21,467 bases of DNA. Origin: Mesotaenium endlicherianum (Eukaryota; Streptophyta; Zygnematophyceae; Zygnematales; Mesotaeniaceae). Where the stretch lies: positions 63,305 through 84,771 of the forward strand of contig WELA01013799.1 of NCBI GenBank assembly GCA_009602735.1, given 5' to 3'. Every line of letters starts with the position of its first letter. The stretch's first letter is position 1. Below the pieces are notes generated by a model. It saw only the letters and a program-made list of their open reading frames with translations. It did no database searches and had not been told where the DNA came from. This document shows positions 1 to 7,701 of the stretch, piece by piece. A program made the translations under genes and the position numbers.

Positions 1-2
1 TG

Positions 3-1046
3 GTAGTCGTGGATAAACTGACAAAAATGGTCATTTTCATCCCCACAATTGTCAAAGTCACTGCACTCGAAACAGCGAGACAGTTTGACAACCATGTAGT
101 TTGCCAACATGGGCTACCTTCTAATATCATCTCAGACAGAGTCTCAAAATTCACCTCTAAGTTCTGGAGAGCATTAATGGGGTTAATGGGAGTCAAACAG
201 CTGCTCAGCACAGCAAACCACCCTCAGACTGATGGGCAAATTGAAAGAACTAATCGAGTTCTGCAGGAGGTGCTGAGAGCATATATTAACCAAAAACAAG
301 ATAATTGGGATGACCTGTTGCCTCAAATTCAGTTTGCGGTCAACAGTGCGGTGCACGCGTCAACGGGCAAGACTCCTTTTGAACTCAGCCTGGGTAGAGT
401 CCCTAAGTCTCCTTTAGATGTACTGGGGGAGTCTTTAACTGACCCTGAAGGGATTGACAACCCGGTCTCCCTCCAGTTAACTCAGGAGTTTGCTGACACC
501 CTGTCAGAAGTCCAACGAAACCTGCACAAGGCCCAAGAAAACCAACAAAAATTCGCTAATCAACACCGTCGGGAACTGACATTTTCCAAGGGGGATTTAG
601 TCAAATTGCATTCTCAGCACCTGTACCTCCCTGGTGTGGTCAAGAAAAAGCTTGGCCCTGTTTGGGTCGGTCCATATTCGGTGGTACGTCGTATCGGTCA
701 GAATGCTTACAAACTGAACATGTCAGCCGAATACAAGGGTCACCCAGTCTCTAATGTCTCCTTCCTGGAACCATACCTCAAAGGTGATACACTGTTCACA
801 GGTCGGTTACCTGTCCAACCGGGACCGGTCCCCGCTGTCCGGGACGGCGACCCTGAGGAATACGAGGTCGATGAGATTTTAGACGCTCGCTCGGTCCGTC
901 GATCGTCTAAATATGTCATGAAATACCTCATTCGATGGAAGGGTTACGATGCCTCTGGGGACACTTGGGAGTTTAAGGACCACTTGACCAATGCCAAAGG
1001 GGCGTTGACACGATTCCACCTTCGGGCCGCTGGAGTCCCTCCATAA
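3..1046 (+). CDS. Ty3/gypsy Pol C-terminus: integrase core, GPY/F module, chromodomain (5' partial)
   Basis: The reading frame is open from the left edge, so this is the C-terminal end of a polyprotein and no start codon is assigned. The visible part opens in the integrase catalytic core. The second catalytic Asp is in ISDRVSKFTSKFW and the catalytic Glu is in HPQTDGQIERTN, with exactly 35 residues between them (D-35-E). The first catalytic Asp lies left of the window. A GPY/F module follows (KLGPVWVGPY). A chromodomain occupies about the last 60 residues, with EYEVDEILD, IRWKGY and DTWE supplying aromatic cage-like positions. Integrase inserts element cDNA into chromosomes. Chromodomains of this group are known to bias insertion towards marked chromatin; whether this one does is inference. 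No break is seen and the frame ends in TAA. Confidence 0.95.
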   Translation, partial: VVVDKLTKMVIFIPTIVKVTALETARQFDNHVVCQHGLPSNIISDRVSKFTSKFWRALMGLMGVKQLLSTANHPQTDGQIERTNRVLQEVLRAYINQKQDNWDDLLPQIQFAVNSAVHASTGKTPFELSLGRVPKSPLDVLGESLTDPEGIDNPVSLQLTQEFADTLSEVQRNLHKAQENQQKFANQHRRELTFSKGDLVKLHSQHLYLPGVVKKKLGPVWVGPYSVVRRIGQNAYKLNMSAEYKGHPVSNVSFLEPYLKGDTLFTGRLPVQPGPVPAVRDGDPEEYEVDEILDARSVRRSSKYVMKYLIRWKGYDASGDTWEFKDHLTNAKGALTRFHLRAAGVPP

Positions 1047-1094
1047 CTGTCATTTCAGTTGACACGGGAAGGTGACAGGCGGTCCTGTCTCCAT

Positions 1095-1107
1095 TTAAGT
1101 TGGAGGG
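1095..1107 (+). promoter_or_regulatory. Internal polypurine-tract-like copy
   Basis: The 13-mer TTAAGTTGGAGGG occurs here and again at 3212-3224, immediately before the 3' LTR. The second site is in the right place to prime plus-strand DNA synthesis. This first copy, soon after the pol stop, could be a central PPT-like second primer or a relic of the ancestral 3' end. The repeat is seen; the role is inferred. Confidence 0.5.
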
Positions 1108-1361
1108 GAAAATATATGACAGTTAGTGAGCGAGAGCGATAAAGGGACAGTTACGTGAATCCTCAATGTCAGCATAGTGATAGAGGGGACAGCCTGGCCC
1201 ACATAAAGCACCTTGAGCTGAAGGAAAAAGGGCCTCGCACAACACTACATCACTTAACTCACCCTAAAACACAATCATACGTTTATGTTTAGCGCATCGC
1301 AACTACGTCAACGTTTAGCAATCATCCTGTAAGGTAAACATCATCGAATCCACTATACTAA

Positions 1362-1436
1362 TACTAACATACTTCCTGCGATCCCTATGACAAAGGTCCA
1401 TACCCTACTAACTTGTGCCCTGGTTACATGCACAGG
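1362..1436 (+). promoter_or_regulatory. Candidate splice-acceptor region for the extra ORF
   Basis: Two TACTAAC motifs match the branch-point consensus exactly (1362-1368, 1406-1412). The second lies 24 nt upstream of a CAG ending at 1435, one base before the ATG at 1437. The layout is that of a 3' splice site feeding a subgenomic mRNA, as used for env by retroviruses. No donor is visible because the 5' part of the element is outside the window. Confidence 0.4.
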
Positions 1437-3113
1437 ATGGCGCCCACCACACAAAAGGAGGACAGAAAGCGCAAGGCAGAAGAAGCCAGGAGGACAATGG
1501 AGCAATACCAGAAGGAGCTGGCGGCGACGTCCCTCACCAGGAGAGAACAAGAAAGGGTCCGCAAGCAACAAGAGGCGGCAGAAGAGGCACAGAGGAAGAA
1601 GGATCAGGAAGCGGAAAACCTCAGGAAGGCTGAGGAGGAGAGACAGAAGAAACAGCAAGAAGAAGCGGCAGCGGCAGAAGAGGAGAAAAGAAAAAAGATT
1701 GAAGCGGACAGACAGAAGAGCTTGGCCACTTACAGGTATACTGTGGTGGGTGGCCAAAACTTCGATAACCTGAAGGAAGCATTGCTGGCAGCCCAGGAGA
1801 TCAACAGGCTGGAACAGACAACACTGCTACAGAAGGAAGGAGCTACAGCACTGGACAGGTACATCGAGACACACACCGGCGTGGTCCTTTACGAAGATTA
1901 TGCTAAGATGGTGGGCTATACAGCAGAGCAGGCCCGGTATCTCGCAGATGATTCAGAGGACAAGCCGGTCCCCATACCGGGAATAGTGGGAGATCAGAGA
2001 CTCATCCGGATGGTGAGCATGCGGCCCGATAGCTTTAAGGATACGGTATTCTACCTCACACTCCTGCCAGCTTACAATGAAGTTGAGAGAAGGAGCTGGG
2101 AGTACTTGGCCAGGGAAGCAGGACAGCAGATGTTCTCTCCCCACTGGTTCCCGTGTAAACTGAGGAAGGCTGAGCACGGACCCCAGTACTACCAGCAGCC
2201 AACAGACTGGAGGTGGATGACCGTCACAAATAAGAAGCAGGAGTGTGACCGAGCCCAACCGGATGACTTCCACTATGGCCTAGACGGCTATCTCATCCTA
2301 CCACCTCACATTGCCCCTTGGGACCCCAGGCTGAATGGATGCCTGAGCAATATGAATGCAGAGACCAAGGAACATAGGAGGAGGGGAAGAGACTACTTCT
2401 CTAAGGGAAAGCATGCCTTTGTCAAATGGGCAAAGAATGCAGGCCGGATAGATATCAGTAGGCTGAAGGCCAAGCAACCTCCAGCGCGCCCTAAGAAAGG
2501 GAGGTCGGTAGACTACTCCATGTCTACTAGGGAGCAGGACGACTTAGTGGACGAGACCCCTACTCTCTCCGAGGAGGAGGATGAGGAGGATGAGGAAGAA
2601 GAACAAGGCAGAGGAGAAGCATCAGCAGCAGGTACTCAGGATACCCAGGGACAGGCAGTGGCACTTCCTAAAGAACCACGATCAGGTGTGTGGAATGTGA
2701 TCCCCGTTATGGCGACAACTGGACCCCGCGCTCGCTCCCCCAGCCCACCTGCCCAAGCAGGGGAAGAAGCTGATCTGACTGTACTGGGCAGCAGACACAG
2801 ACAGAAATCCCCAGAGGACAGGGGTGCCAGAAGAGGGACACGCGGGTGGGCCAGAGGTATGCCAGCCTCCCCCTCCGCTCAGGGGCATGTACCTCTAGCC
2901 AATGTATTTCAGCATCCTACTGGAATGCCTGTCTATGTGGGAATCAACACCCAAATAGTTGAAGAGCAGGCCACCATCCTCCGTTCTCCTCGAGGGCCAA
3001 CTTTAGAGCAAACAGGGTTCTTTAGAAGGCCAGCTGACAGACCTAGAGGGCTGTCCAGATCTAGGTCCAGATCTCCGTCCCCTGATCCTGAAGCCCCAGG
3101 AACCACCCCTTAA
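1437..3113 (+). CDS. Extra ORF downstream of pol in the gypsy element, unknown function
   Basis: I do not recognise this protein of about 558 residues. Residues about 5-95 are almost all Lys, Glu, Arg, Gln and Ala and should form a long charged coiled coil. Residues about 98-350 look globular, with aromatic and Trp-rich segments such as WRWMTV and FHYGLDGYLILPPH. An acidic run (EEEDEEDEEEEQ) follows, then a low-complexity region and a C-terminal Ser-Arg-Pro tail (SRSRSRSPSP). There is no signal peptide, transmembrane segment, CCHC knuckle or protease motif, so it is neither env-like nor a normal Gag nucleocapsid. An upstream ATG at 1428 is in frame and would add three residues. I prefer 1437 because an acceptor-like CAG sits directly before it. 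Its place between pol and the PPT marks it as element-encoded. A structural, RNA-binding or nuclear-targeting role is possible but only a guess. Confidence 0.75.
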   Translation: MAPTTQKEDRKRKAEEARRTMEQYQKELAATSLTRREQERVRKQQEAAEEAQRKKDQEAENLRKAEEERQKKQQEEAAAAEEEKRKKIEADRQKSLATYRYTVVGGQNFDNLKEALLAAQEINRLEQTTLLQKEGATALDRYIETHTGVVLYEDYAKMVGYTAEQARYLADDSEDKPVPIPGIVGDQRLIRMVSMRPDSFKDTVFYLTLLPAYNEVERRSWEYLAREAGQQMFSPHWFPCKLRKAEHGPQYYQQPTDWRWMTVTNKKQECDRAQPDDFHYGLDGYLILPPHIAPWDPRLNGCLSNMNAETKEHRRRGRDYFSKGKHAFVKWAKNAGRIDISRLKAKQPPARPKKGRSVDYSMSTREQDDLVDETPTLSEEEDEEDEEEEQGRGEASAAGTQDTQGQAVALPKEPRSGVWNVIPVMATTGPRARSPSPPAQAGEEADLTVLGSRHRQKSPEDRGARRGTRGWARGMPASPSAQGHVPLANVFQHPTGMPVYVGINTQIVEEQATILRSPRGPTLEQTGFFRRPADRPRGLSRSRSRSPSPDPEAPGTTP

Positions 3114-3226
3114 GGTGACAGGCTGAAAAGATAGTCAGTAAGGGAGGCTGGTCAGGGTCAGTTTCTTTATTTAAAGCTTTTGCAGTTTAATGTTGTCGAG
3201 GCGACAACAAGTTAAGTTGGAGGGAT
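3114..3226 (+). promoter_or_regulatory. 3' untranslated region with hairpin and 3' polypurine tract
   Basis: A hairpin with 8-bp perfect arms and a 3-nt loop (3191-3209, TGTTGTCG / CGACAACA) is followed by the purine-rich AAGTTGGAGGGA ending just before the LTR's TG. The PPT placement is standard for LTR retroelements, where it primes plus-strand synthesis. The hairpin's role is unknown. Confidence 0.75.
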
Positions 3227-3946
3227 TGTAATGAATCAGTATATTAGTGGATATAATATTCATTTAAATATAATAGTTAATTAAGTTCAGCCTGCTGAAC
3301 TTTAGTTAATAGTCAGTCTGCTGGACTTTACATAATTATCAGTTTAATGACTCGGCCGAAAGCAGCAGGCTGAAGTCAACTTAAGTCAGCTTGCTGACAC
3401 ATTCTTTGACAGCCAGCTGACTTCCGTACTCGGTAGCAGCGAACTGCCTTGATATGCATCTAAGTGCGATATGCTAGATGAATGGCCAGATGACATCCCT
3501 ATGATGGATGGCTATTCGGGATGATGGGAGATGGCGGTGGATTTGGTTAACCGAGGTCCTACCAACGTGGTTAACTCCCGGGTAGGCGGTGCCATCGCAC
3601 TGACCGTTGAACAGTAAACTCATTCCATGTACATATGCTAGGCATTGCTCTCGAGTTCGGCATTCGGAAACGAGGCCAACTCTCCTGTACAGCTTACTGA
3701 GAGTGATCTGAATCCAAGGCGAGAAGCCATTGATACGCACTGTCTTCTAACCTTGCTTATGTATGAGTTTACTGATTTGCATTATTGATGCTAGTTTACT
3801 CGCATTTGACTTACGAGTATTATTGACTGCTAGTGTATTGTCCTTTGCCGTTTAACCAGTTAACGGAAATTGCCATCAAGATTACTTGCTGATATAAAGA
3901 TCTTTATTAATTGTTAATCGCTTATTTGATAAGTCGATTCATTTCA
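3227..3946 (+). repeat. 3' LTR of the gypsy element (720 bp)
   Basis: The left end is TGTAATGAATC directly after the polypurine tract. The right end is GATTCATTTCA, whose reverse complement matches the left end at 10 of 11 positions, so the LTR runs TG...CA with short inverted ends. The right junction coincides with the abrupt loss of recombinase coding sequence on the other strand. The first third is AT-rich and carries several short palindromes (3286-3299, 3312-3326, 3385-3398). No ORF inside is credible. The 5' LTR copy is not in the window, so length rests on the end structure alone. Confidence 0.85.
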
Positions 3947-3951
3947 GAATC
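3947..3951. repeat. Predicted target-site duplication (GAATC), one copy
   Basis: The five bases after the LTR's CA belong to the interrupted recombinase gene. Gypsy integrases usually duplicate 4-6 bp, so GAATC (5 bp) or a close variant should recur left of the unseen 5' LTR. Only one copy is visible. Confidence 0.45.
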
Positions 3952-4444
3952 TAAGTAGCCCATGATACATGAATAGTAACATGGCAGCTTTCATCACAGA
4001 TTTTGGCTTAGCTCCCGGATAAGCAATTTCTTCTAGAATCTCACTTATGCTCTCAGGTGCTATTGGCTGCATTGCATGTTCCAACCTGGGTAATATTCTG
4101 CTAGCTGTTTCTCTGAGCGTTCTAAGGGCTGCTGTATAAGTGGGACTGGGGTAATTTAGCATATCATGAGTTGTGAAAATAGCTGCACTAGAGAGACAGT
4201 ATTTAGACCATGAAACTCTATCCTTCATCAACTTTGTCATGAACAAAGCACACACTTCAGTCTCAGCAGGTCAGTCTTTAAATCCATACTTTTCACAGAA
4301 AGCTTGAAAGTTTGCCCAATAGGGGCTGTATGTCTGAAGTGTCCTGACTGCTCTGCTCTGGAAGACTGCTTCCCATCTTTCATTCTGTAGTATCAGAAGC
4401 TCCTTGTTTCTTGCTATAATCTTTCCTGCACAGTCACAGGCTGA
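3947..4444 (-). pseudogene. Tyrosine recombinase, N-terminal part, split by LTR and with one in-frame TGA
   Basis: The frame opens at 4444, overlapping the pol end by 11 nt, and runs to the LTR junction. The N-terminal SAM-like (core-binding) region is clear: TLQTYSPYWANFQAFCEKYG, then a helical segment. The start of the catalytic domain follows, ending in LLFMYHGLLRF. That segment corresponds to the GLRxSEL motif holding the first catalytic Arg of tyrosine recombinases. The remaining catalytic residues (Lys, HxxR, second His, nucleophilic Tyr) are absent and should lie beyond the gypsy element. A TGA at 4271-4273 lies between KD and PAETE, where a Trp would fit; nonsense decay is the simplest reading. 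In its own element this enzyme would insert the circular cDNA. The visible piece cannot be functional. Confidence 0.85.
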
Positions 4445-6554
4445 CTAATCTTATTGCCTGCATCTCACAATGGGGTATGCCTTTCTTTCCAAACGCCTGT
4501 GTATCAGTTCCAGGCGCTAGACACTCTGTACTGTAGCCTAGGTAGTGGGCATCACTAATCTCGGGGATCCAAATGTTCTCTCCATGCCTCTTATTCTCTT
4601 CATCTATCAAACCCATCATGAGCTTAGGTCCCCAGCTAGCTGATGCCCAGATTGGCATGACCAATGTACAGGCACAACCACACCTCCTAACATGATCTAT
4701 TATCTTAGGAATAAGCTGGGGGGGTGGAAATGCATAGTTATTTTCACCAGCCCAGTCAGCAGTGAAAGCGTCCACCGTTTCAGCCATAGGATATGGTAGT
4801 TTTGCATCAAACCTGACCAGCTGCTTGTTGCCTGGAGTGGCAAATCTGTCCACTGAGTGAGGCCCCCACTTGTGCTCTAACTCCAAAAAAATTTCTGCTC
4901 TCAGATAATAATCATCCTTTTCCACAGTTTTTGTCAAGCACTCCAGAATCTGGTTTTTGCCGTGAGGCATCCATTTAATATCAGAAGAAATATTCCATGC
5001 TCTAATTTTGTTCAAAATCATCATAGCCAAGCATTGGATATCCTCTTGGTCATTCCCTCCTTGTCTCATCAGATTGACCACTTTCCTGCAGTCTATTCTG
5101 AACAGCACAGCTTTATTCTTGAGCAACTGCTTCCCCAATGATAGTACAATCAGTATTTTCTCCAAATCAGCCAACAGAGTACCAACCATGGAAGATAAAG
5201 GGGGCTCACCCTCACAGTTCCAGAGTCCAGAGCAAGCCAGCTTGAATTTCATCATAGTGGAAAGTCCATGACCCAGCCTCCTTGTCTGGGTCCTGTACAA
5301 AATAGATGCTCACCACAAAGTCTGGGCCAGAATGGAGTCTGATAGCAGCTCCATGAACTTGCTGAAGTTCTCCCTCCAGAACCTTAGCTCATCTTTCACC
5401 TGGGAATTCAACTTCATCCTAGATTGCCAATCATTCGTAGTCCTTAGTAAGGCAAACATTTGCCTTGAGAAGATGCTTGCAAAATCTCCAAACGCAAGCT
5501 TCATGGAAACAACTTGTCCAGCAACATAAGCAATTACTTTTGCTGGAACTTTCTGACCCTCAGCATCCACTTCTAGCATCTTATTTATGCTAGTCATAAG
5601 CTTCCATTTCCTTTTGTCCTCAATGAAAAACTTCAATGATCTAGAATTTATTACAAATCCCAAAAATTGTTGAATCTTTGTGCATTCTAACTGTGACTTA
5701 TGAAGATTAATCAACAATTCAGCCTGTTGACAGTCAGTCAGAACTCTGTGCTTGACTTTTGCATGCTCCTCTGAACTTTTACAAATGAATAGCATATCAT
5801 CTAGATACGGAATCATTGTAATTCCATTTCCTCTCCATGAGCTTGCTAACTTCTTTATTACTCTGGTGAAGACATAAGGAGCAGTTGTCAATCCAAAAGG
5901 CAAGCTTGTGTAGGCATAGTATACACCTTCATACTGAAATTCCAAAAATTTAACGTAGTCTGAATTCATTCTGACATGGTGATAACCAGACTTGAGGTCC
6001 AAAGCAAAAAAATAGCAATCTTTCTCTACCACATCTGGTAATTTTTGTAATCCTTCATACTTGAAGGGTATCTTCTCCAGGTGTTTATTGAGGATTCTCA
6101 AATCCAAAATTAATCTTAATTTTTTACCTTCCACAACATTCAGTGGAGATACACATACCGGCTTGTCTTGATGAGAACATTTGATAGCTGCTCCTGAACT
6201 GAGCAATTCTTGTATAGCCTCCTTCACAAAATCAGGGAATTTCCTGACACCTCCGTGATTTCTCTTCTCATATCCTTTTGGAGCTCGCAGATTATTCCAT
6301 CTTAGCTCATATCCGTTTTGGATTATAGACAACACATAAGAAGAATGGCACCAACTGTTCCACCATGGAAAATTTTTCCTCAATCTGACATCCATTTCCA
6401 AATCTTCAAGCATTTTGCTTGTTTTCTCTTTTGCCATAGCCTTATCCGCTCCAGAGAGCAACTCAGACATAACCTTTCTCAACACGGCACATTCTGCCAG
6501 CATCCATAGCATGCAGTTGTTACACATCAGTTCCTCAGAATAATATTTATTCAT
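4434..6554 (-). pseudogene. DIRS/Ngaro-like Pol: reverse transcriptase and RNase H, with one in-frame TGA
   Basis: The ATG at 6554 is the first in frame after a stop. The RT fingers and palm are clear: SPLNVV and KLRLILDLRILNKHL, then FALDLKSGYHHV with the first catalytic Asp. LPFGLTTAPYVFTRV and IPYLDDMLF, with the catalytic Asp pair, follow. The frame then meets TGA at 5310-5312 and continues in the same frame to 4434. The second part carries an RNase H-like segment (LFRIDCRKVVNLM, WMPHGKNQILECLTK) and the YR-element C-terminal module (VDRFAT, DAFTADWAG, YAFPPP). The TGA falls where the first RNase H Asp (usually xDAS) is expected; the codons after it read Ala-Ser. The frame lies 76 nt after the gag stop and is not in the gag frame. 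A decayed copy or readthrough are both possible; decay is likelier given a second TGA in the recombinase. Confidence 0.85.
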
Positions 6555-6630
6555 TCTCTGGCGTCTCAAGCCTCTTTACATTTCAGGACAGTGCCTCATA
6601 TTCGTAATGACTTCTGACTCATCAGTTATC

Positions 6631-7656
6631 CTAACCTTGCCTAAAATGTTGTTGTTGCGGAGGACCTAGCAATGGAGGACCTACTGGAGGAGGGAACTGT
6701 TGCTGTGGGATGAATTGGGGTTGTGCACGCGTTTCCGCCCTGCCGTCATACTTCTTAGGTTGGGAACATTCAGTAGACAGATGGCCCAAGTGACCACAAT
6801 TGTAACAGTAAATCGGCCTACCATCTCGAGTGTAATTGCCTCTACCAGCATATCTGGGAGGTTTATTCTCTTTGAAATCTTCCTTCTGCTTAGACTTAGC
6901 ATCTTGGCAAAGAGCATCCAAATCTTCCGTCTCCGAACTTTTTCCATTCTTGGCACATTTCTTGATTGCCACATTAATTGCTAGCCACTGGCACTCCTCA
7001 GCCAGCCAGATAAAACGCTTCCTGAAAGCCACCGTGGACAATATGGTAGCAATCATTTTACCTGTGGTTTCTTGATCTCCTTCATTCAGGGCCTCCTGTG
7101 CTTGCAGGCTGGCTTCCTCCACTTCATTGATGTACTTGATTTGCATCTTGTTGCCTTCTGACATTTTACTCATGCCCGCCAGGTCTTTCTCTACTCTCAT
7201 TTGCTTGACTTCCCGTGCCAACTGCTCGTGTTTGACATTGGTGTCCTGGATTGCTCTTTTGCCCTTTTCTCTGGTGCGTTCTTCTGTCAGAACGCTCAGG
7301 ACCTGAACCACTTTATCAAGCTTTTCACTGATATCCATATGTCTCGAATTCTGCTGTTCCTGCTGGATAGCTCTTGCTGCCATCACCTGAGACATTTCAG
7401 GTTGCCTTTGAGAAGCTAATTCTGTCACGACTTTCTCCTGCACTATCTTCATCAGTGCTTCGTTGTCGGAGTCGGAGAGATTATTGAAACTGACCGCCGA
7501 GCTACTAGAGCCCTCGACGCCTTTATTACGCGTCTCTGTCAGCACGACACCGTTATCCTTGTCAGGATTGTGAGCCATAGTTGCTAAACTAGGCGGCTTT
7601 TGGCCAGAGACTGCGGCTATGTGGTTCAAGACTCGTTCTTGAAGCTTGCCTGTCAT
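6631..7656 (-). CDS. Gag-like protein of the YR retrotransposon, CCHC zinc knuckle
   Basis: The first ATG in frame is at 7656; the open frame extends about 50 nt further upstream without an ATG. The protein of about 341 residues has a charged, probably helical N-terminal half. Near the C-terminus there is one retroviral-type zinc knuckle, CYNCGHLGHLSTEC (C-x2-C-x4-H-x4-C), followed by a Gln/Pro-rich tail. Such proteins bind element RNA and package it in particles. It stops with TAG and is followed 76 nt later by the pol ATG. The frame is intact, unlike pol and the recombinase of the same element. Confidence 0.85.
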   Translation of the reverse strand: MTGKLQERVLNHIAAVSGQKPPSLATMAHNPDKDNGVVLTETRNKGVEGSSSSAVSFNNLSDSDNEALMKIVQEKVVTELASQRQPEMSQVMAARAIQQEQQNSRHMDISEKLDKVVQVLSVLTEERTREKGKRAIQDTNVKHEQLAREVKQMRVEKDLAGMSKMSEGNKMQIKYINEVEEASLQAQEALNEGDQETTGKMIATILSTVAFRKRFIWLAEECQWLAINVAIKKCAKNGKSSETEDLDALCQDAKSKQKEDFKENKPPRYAGRGNYTRDGRPIYCYNCGHLGHLSTECSQPKKYDGRAETRAQPQFIPQQQFPPPVGPPLLGPPQQQHFRQG

Positions 7657-7701
7657 GGACGGAGAGAGATCTTCAGACTTGCTAGAGTTCTTGTCCTGCA
7701 A

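Larger units (their letters stand above)
1047..1436 (+). other. Non-coding spacer between pol and the extra ORF
   Basis: This 390-nt stretch has no convincing gene. It holds a polypurine-tract-like block at 1095-1107, an upstream 12-mer at 1069-1080 repeated after the extra ORF, two TACTAAC branch-point-like motifs (1362-1368 and 1406-1412) and a CAG acceptor-like site ending at 1435. It reads as an untranslated leader for the downstream ORF. Confidence 0.6.
1..3946 (+). mobile_element. Ty3/gypsy chromovirus, 3' part with extra ORF and 3' LTR
   Basis: The order integrase, GPY/F module, chromodomain, extra ORF, polypurine tract, LTR is seen directly on the plus strand. The window opens inside integrase, so the 5' LTR, gag, protease, RT and RNase H must lie to the left. 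The 3' boundary is set by the LTR ending in CA at 3946, where it abuts minus-strand tyrosine recombinase coding sequence of another element. The visible open frames are intact, which suggests a fairly young copy; this is inference. The extra ORF after pol is atypical for chromoviruses. Confidence 0.9.

Noticed and set aside
1437..3113. Extra ORF as an env gene or as the gag of a second element.
   Set aside because: No signal peptide, membrane segment or furin-like site for env. No zinc knuckle or following pol for gag. It lies before the PPT and LTR of the same element.
3935..3960. Recombinase frame could seem to continue past LLRF as Ser-Glu after a 2-base deletion.
   Set aside because: The bases after LLRF are the gypsy LTR end (TGAAATGAATC as read on the minus strand), which mirrors the LTR start. 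The resemblance to the SE of the recombinase motif is chance.
4271..5312. UGA read as an amino acid in this genome.
   Set aside because: Only two in-frame TGA codons are seen, both in a transposon already disrupted. The DnaJ exons use TGG for Trp and the evidence fits simple decay.
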